This document shows positions 42,687 through 55,029 of a stretch of DNA of 59,014 bases, piece after piece. Origin of the DNA: Suillus spraguei (lineage: Eukaryota; Basidiomycota; Agaricomycetes; Boletales; Suillaceae); NCBI GenBank assembly GCA_016800925.1, contig JABCPU010000404.1, positions 1 through 59,014 on the forward strand, written 5' to 3'. Under the pieces are notes generated by a model. The model was not told where the DNA came from. It was given only the letters and a program-made list of their open reading frames with translations, and did not search any database. The position numbers and the translations under genes were made by a program. Each line of letters starts with the position of its first letter. Position 1 is the first letter of the stretch.

Positions 42687-45600
42687 CCGTGAAATGGTTC
42701 TTGTCCCTTTGTAACACTCTTCAGTGAGAAGGCGAACTCAGCAATTTCGGATAGAATGATGGGGTTAGTGTCTTTATAGAACGAGGGCCATGTGTGGATT
42801 CCGCGAGCCAATAAGAACAATTCAACCTGATGGACTCCCAATGCCCCCTATTGGAGAAGTATGAGGAGAGAGCAAGTAACTGACAAATGATCTTAGTGCA
42901 GGAAGACAGGTGCAAGAATTATGCAATTACCATACATGCGCAGCTTCGGCCTGCTGATGCGATACGAGGTAGTCACCCAGTGCTGTCATGGTTGCTGACC
43001 ACTCAGGGGACAGAGGACTGGAGATCATTGATGCCACAAACTCTGATTTGTGCTGCCATCACTGGTGAAGGATAACTAGGCAACATTGGCGTGGTGTGCA
43101 CAATAGCCGGTGTAGGGACTTGCAATGTAGCTGTCATTCTCGCAAGCAGACTGGGGAGATTCAGCTCCTGGACTGTTTGTAAGGTAGCTTCATCTCAGAA
43201 GACTCAACTCTGAAAATGATCACTAACCAGCAGTCAGTCCTTGACCAGAGAATAGACTGTAGACTACACAAAGCCATTCTCTTCTGTTACTGGAAGGAGG
43301 AACCGGTTCCTTTCCATGTCCAACAAAGGCTGTCCTCTGTGAAGGAATGCCTAACTCTCCTTTGAGGAACTCATTAATGACATCCTTCCAAGCTTCCTTG
43401 TCAATGCTGCTTGCGATGATCATTGCATGTGCCCACAGTTTCTCATCCAGTGCATAGTGATAAGCTTGTCTCCTTTCGCCTCTCACAAGGAATTCCTGTA
43501 TCTTATCTAATGCGGATGGAAGGACTGCAGAAACTGATATGGGTGTCTCACTCATGCCAGGATGACCACTGTTAGAACCAGGAATCATACCAAGAGCATT
43601 GGGCATAAAAGAAGTAAAACCCGGTGTCGAGGTTTCACCACCCTTGGACGTGGCAATGCGAGGAAGTAGTGCCATTATCACAGCTGTGTCAATGTGAGTA
43701 CTGGAATGAAATATTAGTCAAGGATGCCTATCTGTGGTTTGGTGACACACCTTCCCGACAATACACCATTGTTCTCGACCATGATCTTGAGCAGCTTGAC
43801 TAGAACCAACTTTGCCTCAGTATGCTGCTTCTCGGTTCCATCTGACATATACATTGTTCCATGCGAAATTTCCTCAATTCAATCCTCTAGATACTTGATG
43901 ATGTGTTGTAGCAAACAAAGTCACACTGACCATGAAAGTGCCATTTTACACAAGTGTCTCATTACTGTCTACAGCAGCTACCAAGAAATCCCCTATAGCA
44001 AGCATTACCCCTTTTCACTTTGCCAGTACCGTTTTCGCTCTGTGGATCCTTGCCCCTTACCAAATCTCGCTACCGATGTCCTCCTGTCCATTCCATTTCC
44101 ATCTAAGATCCATTGGTGCATAGCATATTCATTTCTGCCATTACTAAATCTATGGCAAGACTTACCTTACCTTCTGTGACACCACTTGCTCACTGCTTGC
44201 CTCTTCACTAAAAATCACGGAGTACATCTTTATTTCGCTACCGTTCTCACTATGTATTCCGGCCATTCACGGTACATGTTAAAAAGGACTCTTCGCACAT
44301 TCCAGTACTTTTACTTTCCCCCTATGGTACACATAGTACTTAGGAATAGTCACTACCACTGTCTCTAACAGAATAAAGTCTTTCGCCAAAGTTACTGTCT
44401 CTTAAGAATTGCTTTACTGCTGCACAAACCACCACTCGTTACCGCTTTTCCATGCTTCACCACTTGCGCTACACTTTCCCACGCTTCACTGCTTGTTTTA
44501 CTGCCAGTTTCCCATGCCATACCACAGTTTTACTGCACATACTACCACAGTTTTACCACTTTCACTACCGCTTGTCTACCGCTTTCCCATGCTTACCACT
44601 AGTTTCCCATGGACCGGAGGTCACTGCTAGCATCTCGCTACCTCTGACAGCAGTCACACACCACAGGTTGGGCATTATTAAACTATATTAACTTAGCATT
44701 CCCTTTAGGGTCGAATGCTCTTGCTTTGCAAGTGAAGCAGACTAGACAGAGCACAAGACTCGCATACTAGTTTAGGCCGTGGTTTATCTACAGCCCAGGC
44801 TAAATTGTATCTTTACAGCATGCCTCCTTTGTTTTCACTTGAGATGACACCCCAGTGCGCATGATACTGACAGGTGTACCAGGGTCAGAAAACAAAGGAC
44901 CAGGATAAGTAGCAGCAGAAGGTTCAAGAGCAAATTCAGGGAGAAGTGTGTGCAATACATGTACATGCACATCTGTCAAATGATGAGATGACAGCGCAAC
45001 ATCATATCCAGTCATAAGGTCAGAGGAGCTGTGGAAACACACAATCATCTTGCCACCAAAACCAAAATTGATCACTGGAGCTCGCATAAATGTCCAACCC
45101 AAAGGATCATTTGAACCTAAGAGAGAAGGGGAGGGTGCATATGGAGGGCAAACTGCAGGTGAAATGAGAAGCTCCTGACTGTATGCAGACACCGCACCAT
45201 ATGAGCTTGGTTCACCAGGACGAGGCTTAGGAACAAGCCCATTAACTTCACACAGAGAGGGGATTCCCATAGGCATAGAGGCAGTGGAGTGCAAAGATCC
45301 ATTAGAACCCGAACGATCATGATATTCAGACTGCGCCAGAGTCACAGCATTCTTGGTAAGTGCATATGGATCAGGGGATGGAGAGGCCTGATGCAAATGG
45401 TGGAAGACGGGGGATGAAGTCCTCTCATATGTGGTATGCAATCTGGGCTCATGATTGTTCACTGCAGTTGGAGCTGTTGAGTTGCAGGTACTCTTAATAG
45501 ATTCTGCATGGCTTGCGAACGAGTGAACAGGACTAGGAGATGTCACTCTGTTGGGCACAGCGTATTGTGATGGCTCATATGCAGAAGCCAGATGGGGAGA

Positions 45601-46560
45601 ACCAGGGTAAGCATCCTGTTCACTGGAATTGAAAGTGTTGCGTAAAGGTGAGGAAACCCTGTTTACTGGACTACGCAGGGATGGCGCATTTGAACCATTA
45701 AATCCATCTCTGGAATGAGAAGGGGACCACTGTAGCACTGAGCCTCATATCACCATCATGTCTTGATGTTGATGCAGCTTGCCTCTAGGTGGGGAAGAGG
45801 GTGGGCTGCTATGTGGCTTTGTGGAACCATTCAAACCTCTGTGCTCTGCAGGAAGTGAAGGTGTATAGGGATCTCAAACAACATGGAAAGAAGATGATAT
45901 CATCTCGATAGCCTCAGTCTGCAAACTCTCTGAATCATCCCAGGGCATATCATCAGACATGTAAGCACGATTCTCTGAGTGCAGGTCATGACTTGGCAGC
46001 GGATATGTCTCAGTGGAAGGAGATGCAACTGGCATACATTCCATAAATGAGTTGGATGAACCTTGTTTAGGAGTAGGTTCTTCATCAAGTAATTCCTGCA
46101 TATAAGAATTTTGTGGAAGTGTTGGGGAATTCATGTGTAAAGGAGGGGAAGCCAATTGGGATGTGTGAGTGTCCATGTGTGATGTCCCATGTTGCATGTA
46201 ATGATCGCCAACAGGTGGTTGAGGGAGCTGTTGTGGAAACTTGGGTGGTGAGGTAAGACCCAAAGCGCCTGTAAGCTGATGTGTTACTTGCGCTCGTGGA
46301 GGTGCATGGGAAATTGGAGGTTGTGCAGAGAGGCTGCCGTACCAAGTACTATCAGAGGGAGGAGGGAGAGTAGGGGGTACATGGGGGACTTGCGAGGGCT
46401 GGCCATATGAGGCATACTGTCCCTAAGCTGGTGCGCGCATGCTCACAGCACACTTTGACACCTTTGGAGGAGGAAGAGGGGGGTCATACATATTCAACTT
46501 CTGTGGGCAATAAGACACAGCCAACATTGTGTTGATTGGACTAAGCGTGATATAATGACT
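42687..46560 (-). pseudogene. SEC16: SEC16 fragment (COPII assembly scaffold), disrupted
   Basis: SEC16 organises COPII coat assembly at ER exit sites. From the right: a disordered Pro/Ser-rich part (LNMYDPPLPPPK; MPWDDSESLQTEAIE); the start of the central conserved domain (PVINFGFGGKMIVCFHSSSD; ALSSHHLTDVHVHVLH; PGPLFSDPGTPVSIMRTG); after an LTR insertion, IKYLED-stop-IEEISHGT, KLVLVKLLKIMVENNGVLSG, a retained GT-AG intron, LDKIQEFLVRGERRQAYHYA and LDEKLWAHAMIIASSIDKEA; then PLSPEWSATMTALGDYLVSH and IILSEIAEFAFSLK. The left end stops at a family-B insertion, so the C-terminal third is absent. There are in-frame stops (for example TGA at 43879-43881) and frame slips. The retained intron means a DNA-level copy, not a retro-copy. 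A functional SEC16 presumably exists elsewhere. Confidence 0.85.
43902..44817 (-). mobile_element. Family-C LTR-like insertion in the SEC16 fragment
   Basis: Inverted copy of the element at 20552-21504: ends GTATCTTTACA on the right and begins TGTGTTGTAGCAAAC on the left. Non-coding, with TACCGC-type motifs (the complement of GCGGTA). It separates SSQVKTKEAC from KYLED of SEC16. Target duplication is not clear. Strand label is arbitrary. Confidence 0.8.
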
Positions 46561-46580
46561 CAGCCTGCTAGTTATGTTAA

Positions 46581-47055
46581 TGTTATGAACTGGGGTGGCG
46601 TCACCAGTGACAGTGAAAAGACACAGACGGTCTACTGGGAAGTTCTACAATGTCCAGAAGAGGACAAGGTGAAAGTACAAGGAACGTGTTCCAAGTACAA
46701 TCAAGGGTTCAGCCTCAAAGACAAGTCTAAGAGGTTTTACGAGAATAGAGACTAAGGCTAAGGAGTGCTTAGACTTAGAGAAGATTCAAGACGACTTAGG
46801 TTGGAGACCTAAGTAAAGGATATTCCAGGTAAAACCCAGTAAGATTAAAGTGAAGTATCAATGATAATACAATGTGCTTAGATAGGTCAATATGTGCGCA
46901 CGGACCAAGAGAGACGTGAGAACGTAAGTGCGTATCCAAAGAAGGAAGGCAACTATAGTACAGATGCGTTGAGCATATGAGTCGGAGTCATGTTATGTAA
47001 TATACAAGTAAAGGAGACAAAGAGAAAATGAATAGGGGCACGTACGACTGTAACA
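46581..47055 (-). mobile_element. Solo LTR, family E, between SEC16 and Plavaka remnants
   Basis: 475 bp with a perfect 5-bp duplication GTTAA (46576-46580 and 47056-47060). Confidence 0.9.
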
Positions 47056-48537
47056 GTTAATGCAGATTGGACTTGTCGAAGAGATGCTATATTGCTCACC
47101 AATCAAATGCGCACCACATGCCCAGCCTGCAAATGCATTTCCTTCACATGAAGGAACATGTCAGTGTCAACTGTGTCGACAACAAAGTAATCAAGGTTAG
47201 CATCATGCACAAGAAGTGCCCCACAAATGATTGACCTAATTGAGAAAAATTCTGCCTGTGCCTGTGGTCTTGCTCAAACCCTGAAAAGATTGAGCTGCTT
47301 GTCCTTTCAAAGTTGTGTACCTGTGGGAGCATCGAATGGGTGGATGAGAGCAAGGCAAAACAGATCCTTTCCAACTGGGCACTCGAAGAGGAAGAGTAGA
47401 CGTCCGACAATGACCTTTTCATTGGTCTGAATGAAGACACAATCAAATTGGGGTGCATTGTGGAAGGATGGGTTGCATCGCAGGTAGTCCGTGTGTTGCC
47501 GCCAATCTACAAAGGACTCGAAGTTCACTCGAAGAAATCAATACTCAGTGATCTCATTTGCATCAGAATCAGCCTAATAGTAGGGAGGGCCAATAGAATG
47601 AAAAACTTACTGCAACATCCGATTTGAGGTGAATTCTCTGTCCATCTGGTAGGGGTATGTTACAGGCAGGCAGAAAGACATTTAGAAATGAGTTGAGCCT
47701 GATATGGAAGTTGGTGAATGTGTCGTTGTTCCGGCAAGTGTCCTTGATGAGAGAAAATGTCTGTGGAGCCTGCTTTGATCCAAGTTTCACATGCAGAGAC
47801 CCATCGTTCAAAGGGAGGAAGTCATTCATGGGGAGCTGAGCATCTTCATTATCATTGTCGTTGTTGTCGTCATTGTTGTCTTGACTTTGCGATGTCGAAC
47901 TTTATATAGTCATCAAAGTCCAAGATATGGTGATGAATGTCATCTGCAACGTGTACCCAGTGATCTATTCAAAGGATCTGCAATTAATATAATAATGAGA
48001 TCAGTGATGGGGAAAAGCAAGATTTCAGGTAGATACCTCACCTGTTCTACAAAATCTTTAAAGTTAGTTCAGTTTTTGTACCAGTCCTTCAATGGCCCAT
48101 GCATCTATTCGTTCGGCTTGGTGTTGTAGTTCCTTGAAGCTCCTTTCACCTCAATGTCATTGAATAGGTGTGTGATCATGTGCAGCTTGGGAAAATTCCA
48201 ATCCTTGTCTGATTTGTCGTCGTCCTCAGTTTTAGTAATATGTATATTGCTACTATGACATTAATCTACATAGATCTACATATTTGTTGAGACCTACCTT
48301 CATAAGTGCTGTTAGGGCTTGGACAGCACTTCTCCCTTGGCTGATTGTTGCAGTCGTGTGAACCTCGAACACAGCATATATGTTGACCTCAAGGTAAAGT
48401 TGCACGCATCGAAGTAGAAGGTATCCAAGAGGTGATTCATCCTCCATCAGGATGTTGTGTGTAGCATAGATGATCATCTGAAAATTGGAATGTAGCACAT
48501 TAGTTAGACAATATCAAAGTCACAACAACATACTTTT

Positions 48538-48997
48538 TGTTACGAACTGGGGTGGCATCACCAGCGACACAGCCAGTCTGCTGGGAAGTTCGACTGCGTT
48601 CAAAGGAGAACAAGACTACTACAAGGAAGTGTTCCGAGTAGGATCAAAGGTTCAATTGAAGAGTCGCGACTCTAAGATGATCGGTAGAATAAAGACTAAG
48701 GCTAAGGAGTGCTTAGACTTAGAGATGATTCAGACGACTTAGGTTGGAGACCTAAGTGAAGGATATTCCAGGTAAAACCCTGTAAGATTAAAGTGAAGTA
48801 TACAAGTGTAATACAATGTGCTTAAATAAGCCAATATGTGCACATGGACCAAGAGAGACGTGAGAATGTAAGTGCGTATCCAAGGAAGGAAGGCAACTAT
48901 AGTACAGATGTGTTGAGCATATGAGTCAGAGTCATGTTACGTAATATACAAGATAATGACAAGAGGAAAATGAATAGGGGCATGTACGATTGTAACA
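48538..48997 (-). mobile_element. Solo LTR, family E, in the Plavaka gene
   Basis: 460 bp with a perfect 5-bp duplication CTTTT (48533-48537 and 48998-49002). Confidence 0.9.
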
Positions 48998-49969
48998 CTT
49001 TTGAGATATCTTCGTGCATAGCACTGTCTGCAAACGAGACACCCATCACTTGATTTGGGTGCCTCAAATCCTGCCAGCACAGAAATGCTTGATAGCTGAT
49101 ATAATTTGAATCAGACAGGAATAACACATTTTGTAGCATGAAAATGAATGCACATCTTATCAACTTCAGACACTTTTGCTCTTCCGAGTCTCACTATGCA
49201 TTTCTGCAGTTCAACCCAGTAGTGACACGACCAAAGCCCACCGTGATTATAGTGGCAACGGTCGTGCAACAACAACCTATGGACATCTGACTATCATATC
49301 TTCCAAAATGCATTCTAAATACACTGAATTTAAGAGTGCAGCAAGCTAAAGTGAGATCTCACCTCAACATTGCGAAGTCCTAGCACTTTCAGAACCTTCT
49401 CTTTTTCTTCCAAGGTATCTTTTGACCGTGCAGCCATTACCGCAGCACATGAATCATCTGCTGTTTGGTGTGCATATATGTATCTTTGAGGTATCACAGA
49501 GTGCATCTCGAGGGACAAGACAGATGGGACATGGCCAAAGGCTCATGACCCCTCAAGTGAGTGACATCACACACCTGTAAATTATTGTTAGTGAAAAACA
49601 TGAATAAAAGCAAATAATACTCACTGTTCTTCATAATCAGCTGACAAAATGAGCACACAGAGGAAAAACCAGCACAAAACACCATCCATACAAGCAAACC
49701 ATTGTCCCATCTTCGATTTCAATGCCAACGATGCTGTGATCCTGCAAAATGATTCATGCCAGACCGTGTTTTTAAAGTTCACCCAGCCAGGTTTTCCAGC
49801 ATAGTCCTTATCTTCCTGTATCTATTTGTACATCTCTGTTAGTCTAAGGTTCGATGATGAGAGGAGACATTGAATCATACAATTGGTAGCCATCCTACCA
49901 CATAACCGCTACCAACACCTCGTCCGTTTCAAATGTTGGTAGGTAGATTTGCTAAACGTGCGACAATGG

Positions 49970-50923
49970 TGTAAAGATACAACCTAGCCTAGGCTGTAGA
50001 TAAACCACTGCCTAAACTAGTATGTGAGTCTTGTGCTCCGTCTAGTCTGCTTCACTTGTAAGAACAAGAGTGTTTGACCCTAAAGGGGGATGCCTATTAG
50101 TATGGTCAAGTTCGAGTCTAACTTATGTGCAAAACAAGCATCGAGGTCAGTGGTAAGTTGCCACGGTCAGCGATGATACTGCCGGAACTAGTGTCATGTG
50201 TAGCGGTGCTACCGTGGTCAAGATATGATCAGTAACAGTTGCATCAAGCGAGCGATGGTATCAGCGGTAGCGGTAAGGTTGCGAGCGGTGCAAGGAAACA
50301 GTAAAGAAAGCCGTGGTACTTTCAGCAGTAAAGCAGTGGTGCATGAGAAGTTCAGTCAAATTAACTGTCAAAAGTCCAGTGGTATGCCAGCAGTAACGGA
50401 GAACGAGCGTGATGTATTAACGAGCAATAAGGAAACTTTAAAGACTATGTCCACTACTGGGTAGATCCAGAGCTAGACAATAATCCTGACCTATAGTACG
50501 TGCAATGGTGTAAAATCAGGTACTTCTATCGTGCAGGGTACGCAGTGCTTATATCCTAAATTGTATGTACTTGGAATACTCTAGGCGAGATCAGTAGCAC
50601 TGGAGTGTAGTAACCGCCGTAAGTAAACATAGCGCGAGGCGCTGCAGTACGAGGCAACATGTAATAAGGCTTGCCGTGAAATCAGTGATAATGAACAGAA
50701 AACAAACGACACACCAAATGGAGCTATGCAGACACAGCAAGGACATGGAAGGACATCGGTATGTGGAATGAGGTGTGGCAGTCAGTATGGTGTGCAGTAA
50801 GCATGGGATGCCACCGGTACTGCTAAAGGGGTAAGACGGCCTTGGACAAGTGGTAACTTCTGTAGACGTGAGACGAGTGTCAAAAGGTGGGGTTTTAAGC
50901 CCAGTGCCAATATGTTCGTTACA
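49970..50923 (+). mobile_element. Family-B LTR-like element in the Plavaka gene
   Basis: 954 bp from TGTAAAGATACAACC to TATGTTCGTTACA. Flanks are ATGG and ACAG. Excising the insert with one 4-bp copy restores GYPVVARLAN of the transposase, so a 4-bp target duplication that has since mutated fits. Non-coding. Strand label is arbitrary. Confidence 0.8.
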
Positions 50924-52144
50924 ACAGGATATCCCTTTGCAGTGCCAAAAGACGATAGCTTCGTTTTATCAGCATATAAGATGAAGGCTAGGGGCTTCCT
51001 GCCTGGTGGTAGTTGCAACTACAAATGCACAATATTCATAACAAACAATCGACCAAAACCATGTCAGTACATACTTGTACATCCCAAAAATCTTGCGCGG
51101 TAAAGGGTTCATCCATGAAGTGAACAAAAGTCTCTCCGTTGAACTTAGATAAGCACTGTGCATCGAACATGAAATGCGGAAAAATGCATGGGTCTTCCAG
51201 TAAGTCACTAGCTTACCCCAGAGATCCCTGTAATGTAAGTCAAAGTCCCACATTTTGCTGTCATAAGGCACTGGAATTACTTCCTTCGTGAACTGTGCTT
51301 CACAGAAGATCAGATTCTGATTTATGAATATAGAAAGTGAGACCACCTTAGTAATGTGAACAGATGCTGCTTCCCACTTGATGTGAATATCTTTGTGGTT
51401 CTTGAACATGAATTTTTCCTTCCCATTGATACAGCGATGACATAGTTTGACGAGCTGGTCAGTTTGTTGGTTATTCAAACCCACCTCAAGGGCAAGTTCA
51501 GCGACTTCAAACTCGAGGTGAGATCGAAATGGACGCCAAGGTTCAGAACTGGGAGGAGCTTCCGAAGAGACCATGGGACGATGCTGGAAATTATGAAATG
51601 GGTATACTTTCACCTCAATACCGCTACTTGGGTGGTATTCAATCTTGATGTCATCAAGTGAAAATCTGCGTGCAGGTTCAGGTTCAAGTAGAGGATGGTC
51701 TAAATAATTTCAATGTCAAAAGTAATATTCGGATGATTATATTAGACTCACCATCATGATTGGACTCGGCACCAACATCATACGCAAAGTCATGTCTTGT
51801 CTCAACTATTAGAAAACAGATCAGTAGACAGGGTATGCGTCATTTAGAGGGACATACTTATGTTGGTGCCGGTAATACTAGGTATTGGTAGAGCTGGTTG
51901 ATTCAGACACTGTCTGTCTGACTCTGAATCGAGCGCTGAGCTTGTTGCTGGATAACAAATCTCTAGCCTTGATATTGCAATAAAATATTGACATACCCTT
52001 CTCCTGCCAAATGGCATCTACGATCAGTTGATCTCGATGTCTCTTTTCCACATTCATCTCACATGCTTTCCTGTGAGTGCTCCATCCTCGTGGCTTGATA
52101 TCATGGCTGCATAAGTCGCAGAATTTTGTGCGGTCGGGGGCCAT

Positions 52145-52865
52145 ATTGTTAACAATAATGACGGTTAATGACGGTTTGAGAGGAAGAGCAACCAACACAT
52201 TGATGAGCGCAGATAACAGGTTTGTAATGATATGTGTCATGTGATTCAATCAGCTTGTAATAAATTGAAAGTCAGAAATCAACATTACCTTGGGCGCTAT
52301 CTGCATTGAAATGTAATTTCAGGATGGATTTCAACGGCATGTAAGCTTATGTAAATAACGACTCATTGCAACCGCTTTCGCAAATTTCCGACATGGTGCG
52401 TTTCAAACACGTGATTAACCGTGATGACATGCTATTCTGGTTCATCCGCGTCCGATCAATCACCTTGGTGAACCGAGGAATCAGCTTGACAGTAATTAAC
52501 TAGTCTTAACAACAAATTGGCACTGCTGGAGGCAATCAGATCACAGCTTATCTGCGGAAAATCGTCGAAGCTAAGCCTTGTAAGTTCTGGTCCTCAGCTT
52601 GTGCAACTAACGATGTTTCCTCACGGGAGGAGTTCCTTGATACTACGCTACCAATTTCAGCTAGTGCGAGTATTTAGCTGATGTGACCTTTCTGTCAAAC
52701 CTCAAACTAGACCGAAACGCTGCGCACCAGTGTCCCGATGGGGTTTGGTAGTCCAAAGCTGGGACCACTTAAGACAAACTATCATATGGCACATTCCACA
52801 CTCTCCTTTCGGTGAGATACGCTCACTCTTCTGTTCATGACATTTACTAGTACGCTCTCTTCTCT
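52145..52865. other. Plavaka flank, then duplicated transporter promoter
   Basis: No gene. From about 52390 on the sequence matches the region upstream of transporter copy A with several deletions. Confidence 0.6.
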
Positions 52866-54705
52866 ATGATGATCACGACTTGGAAAAAGGAACTCCTGGA
52901 TATCGTCCAGTACCGCAATGCCTACTTTCTTGCATTCTCAGCAACCACAGGATCCGTTTGCTTTGGTTGGGAGATCGGTCTAATAGGTGGCGTGATTGCA
53001 TTGCCATCATTTCAAGAATCTTTCGGTCTACTATCGGAATCAGCTTCTGCACGCGCCAGCTTGAGTGCGAATATAGTTTCGGTCCTACAAGCGGGTGGAT
53101 TGTGAGTGCAGCTCATTTTTCCCGCTCAATACAATTAGGCTCATATATTTAGCTTTGGGGCATTATTCTTGAGCTTCTCTGCGAGCCGATTTGGGAGAAA
53201 GCCTATTCTATTGGTTTCGGGAGTCATCTACCTTATTGGAACCATCATCCAGGCAACAACTGCAATTGGAACGTCCCCAGCTGTCGCATTGAAAATCTTT
53301 TATTTCTCCCGTTTCCTTGGCGGCGTGGGACTAGGTTCGCTGTTAGCTTTGGTGCCAACGTACGTATCCGAATGTGCCCCAAAAGCCATACGTGGTCGAT
53401 GTACAGGCAGCATTGAGGTTTCCGCGGGACTGGGAAATATGCTGGCTTGTGGGTGTCACTTCCAGACTATGTCAATCTTCCTGATCAATATAATATAGTT
53501 TGGATCAACTACAGCGTTTCCATCAATATGTCACCAGGACAAATGCAGTGGCGATTGCCCATCATCGCCCAGATTATACCTGGGGCACTCTTCCTGTTTT
53601 TTATGCTTTTCCAACCCGAGTCTCCCCGTTGGCTCGTAGAACGCGGCCGCTACGACGAAGCAGCTACAGTCCTTGCATATATTGCGAGGAAGGGCCAGGA
53701 TGATGATGCCGTCGTGTTGACTCTCAGAGAGATTCGCGCCGATTTCGTAGGAAAGCATAGACTGCCGCTGCTCACACAATTCCGCAAGATGGGAGAATCG
53801 AAAATCATACTTTTGCGTTGCATCATCCCTTCCCTTGCCACCTTCTTCCAGCAGTGGTCCGGCTCGAACGCAGTTAATTACTATGCCCCTGAAATTTTTG
53901 CCAATCTTGGTTTCTCATCTGTCTCGTCAACGCTATTTGCTACTGGCATATACGGTGTCGTAAAATTTGCTGTCACATGTATAACTCTTGCCTTTGTCAT
54001 CGAAAATTGGGGCCGGAAGAGGACCCTGATTTATGGTGGTCTAGCGCAGGGTTCGATGATGCTATGGATTGGTGGGTGGACTGGTGCTCACCCGAACAAG
54101 GGCGTTGTGCCAGGAACATACGTTTCTATTGTCGCCATATATCTCTTCGGTGTCTTCTTCGGCTTAGGCTGGGGTTTTACTCCCGTTGTCCTGGGCTCTG
54201 AAGTTGCCCCAGGTCATCTCCGTGCGGCCGTTATGTCCCTCGCAACAGCGGTTACGTGGCTGTTTACCTACGTCATCGCCCAAATCACGCCGATCATGCT
54301 AGACCACATAACCTACGGGACTTACCTCGTGTTCGGCGTTGCCTCATTTATAATGGCAGCATGGGTATATTTCTTCATACCCGAGACGACTGGGTATCCA
54401 CTGGAAGATATCAAATATCTCTTCGAGAGTGATATCATTCTTCGCTCGTTGGAAGACGCGCCTGGGGGCAGGATCTTCATTGGAAAGCGCCGCGCCATCT
54501 CCGTGGAGGAGCTTAAGGCCGCCGATGCCCTTCCGATGAATAATTCTAAGGAAAATTTACAGGAGATGAGGGAGGAAGCGTCCGCGCGGGGTCATTCCCC
54601 TACGAATTCAAATTCACGAGTGCGAAAAGATGCTCTTATCAATGAACGCAACGTATTACGACAGTTGAATGAATTTGTGTATAGCTTGTTTATTGTTGTA
54701 CGTCT
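52390..54705 (+). repeat. Segmental duplication, copy B (transporter locus)
   Basis: Direct-orientation partner of 12655-15025, about 39.7 kb away. Both introns are retained, so it is a DNA duplication. Between the two copies lies nearly all the transposon DNA of the window. Confidence 0.9.
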
Positions 54706-54709
54706 GTAA
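52866..54709 (+). CDS. MFS sugar-porter-type transporter, copy B
   Basis: Three exons (52866-53101, 53153-53448, 53499-54709) give 580 residues. It is a close paralogue of the 559-residue product at 13191-14968 with all sugar-porter motifs intact (ASRFGRKP, PESPRWLVERGRYDEA, QQWSGSNAVNYYAPEIF, PETTGYPLEDIKYLFE). Differences include an extra N-terminal Met, scattered conservative changes, loss of one Ala in the tail (KAADALP against KAAADALP), and a one-base indel at the old stop (ATCATATGA in copy A, ATCAATGAA in copy B). The indel removes the stop and adds about 21 residues (NERNVLRQLNEFVYSLFIVV). Some substitutions fall in helices near the substrate path, such as THR to SER in QQWSG-T/S-NAV and AGLGF to ANLGF, so specificity might differ. 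Confidence 0.9.
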
Positions 54710-55029
54710 AATGAAGAGCTAGCTTAAGCATTGATGATCTGGTTTTGCTTGCCACATTTCAGAATTGGACTTACAAGCTTTTCAAGAGTTGCTTGCATCC
54801 TTGCACGAAGATATCTTCGAATTAATTGGAGTCGTTTGAAGTACCCAAGGTAGATCTCTCTCTATCATTGATACGTTTGTGTATATATAAATCAAGGGTT
54901 ATGTAGTTTGTATTAACATTAGTAACAGCAAGTATGGACGAAGTAGATTCAACTGGTAAGCGTGTTTGATGCTTGACACCAGAGATCGAGGAAGAACTTC
55001 AATCAATTGGTAGCCAACAAGACAATCCC
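54710..55029. other. Intergenic
   Basis: No gene seen. Contains ordinary AT-rich 3' flanking sequence of the transporter and the 3' side of the zinc-finger gene. Confidence 0.5.

Larger units (their letters stand above)
47103..52144 (-). pseudogene. Plavaka-type (CACTA-like) transposase gene, broken
   Basis: Starts MAPDRTKFCDLCSHDIKPRG at 52144 with a Cys/His finger (CDLC then HRKAC). Recognisable Plavaka pieces follow in order: VYPFHNFQHRPMVSSEAPP, ALEVGLNNQQTDQLVKLC, PLAFILYADKTKLSSFGTAK, the PCPICLVPRDALCD region near 49500, KVGLNKYVDLCRLM, FPLNDGSLHVKLG-type sequence and a C-terminus ending DTDMFLHVKEMHLQAGHVVR just before 47103. Plavaka is a CMC-superfamily DNA transposon of agaricomycetes. 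Two LTR insertions (48538-48997 and 49970-50923) and many stops and frame breaks inactivate it. Terminal inverted repeats were not identified. Confidence 0.75.

Noticed and set aside
44406..44691. Ser/His/Leu-rich frames around 44.4-44.7 kb and on the opposite strand near 20.7-21.0 kb
   Set aside because: They are translations of the GCGGTA-rich family-C repeat.
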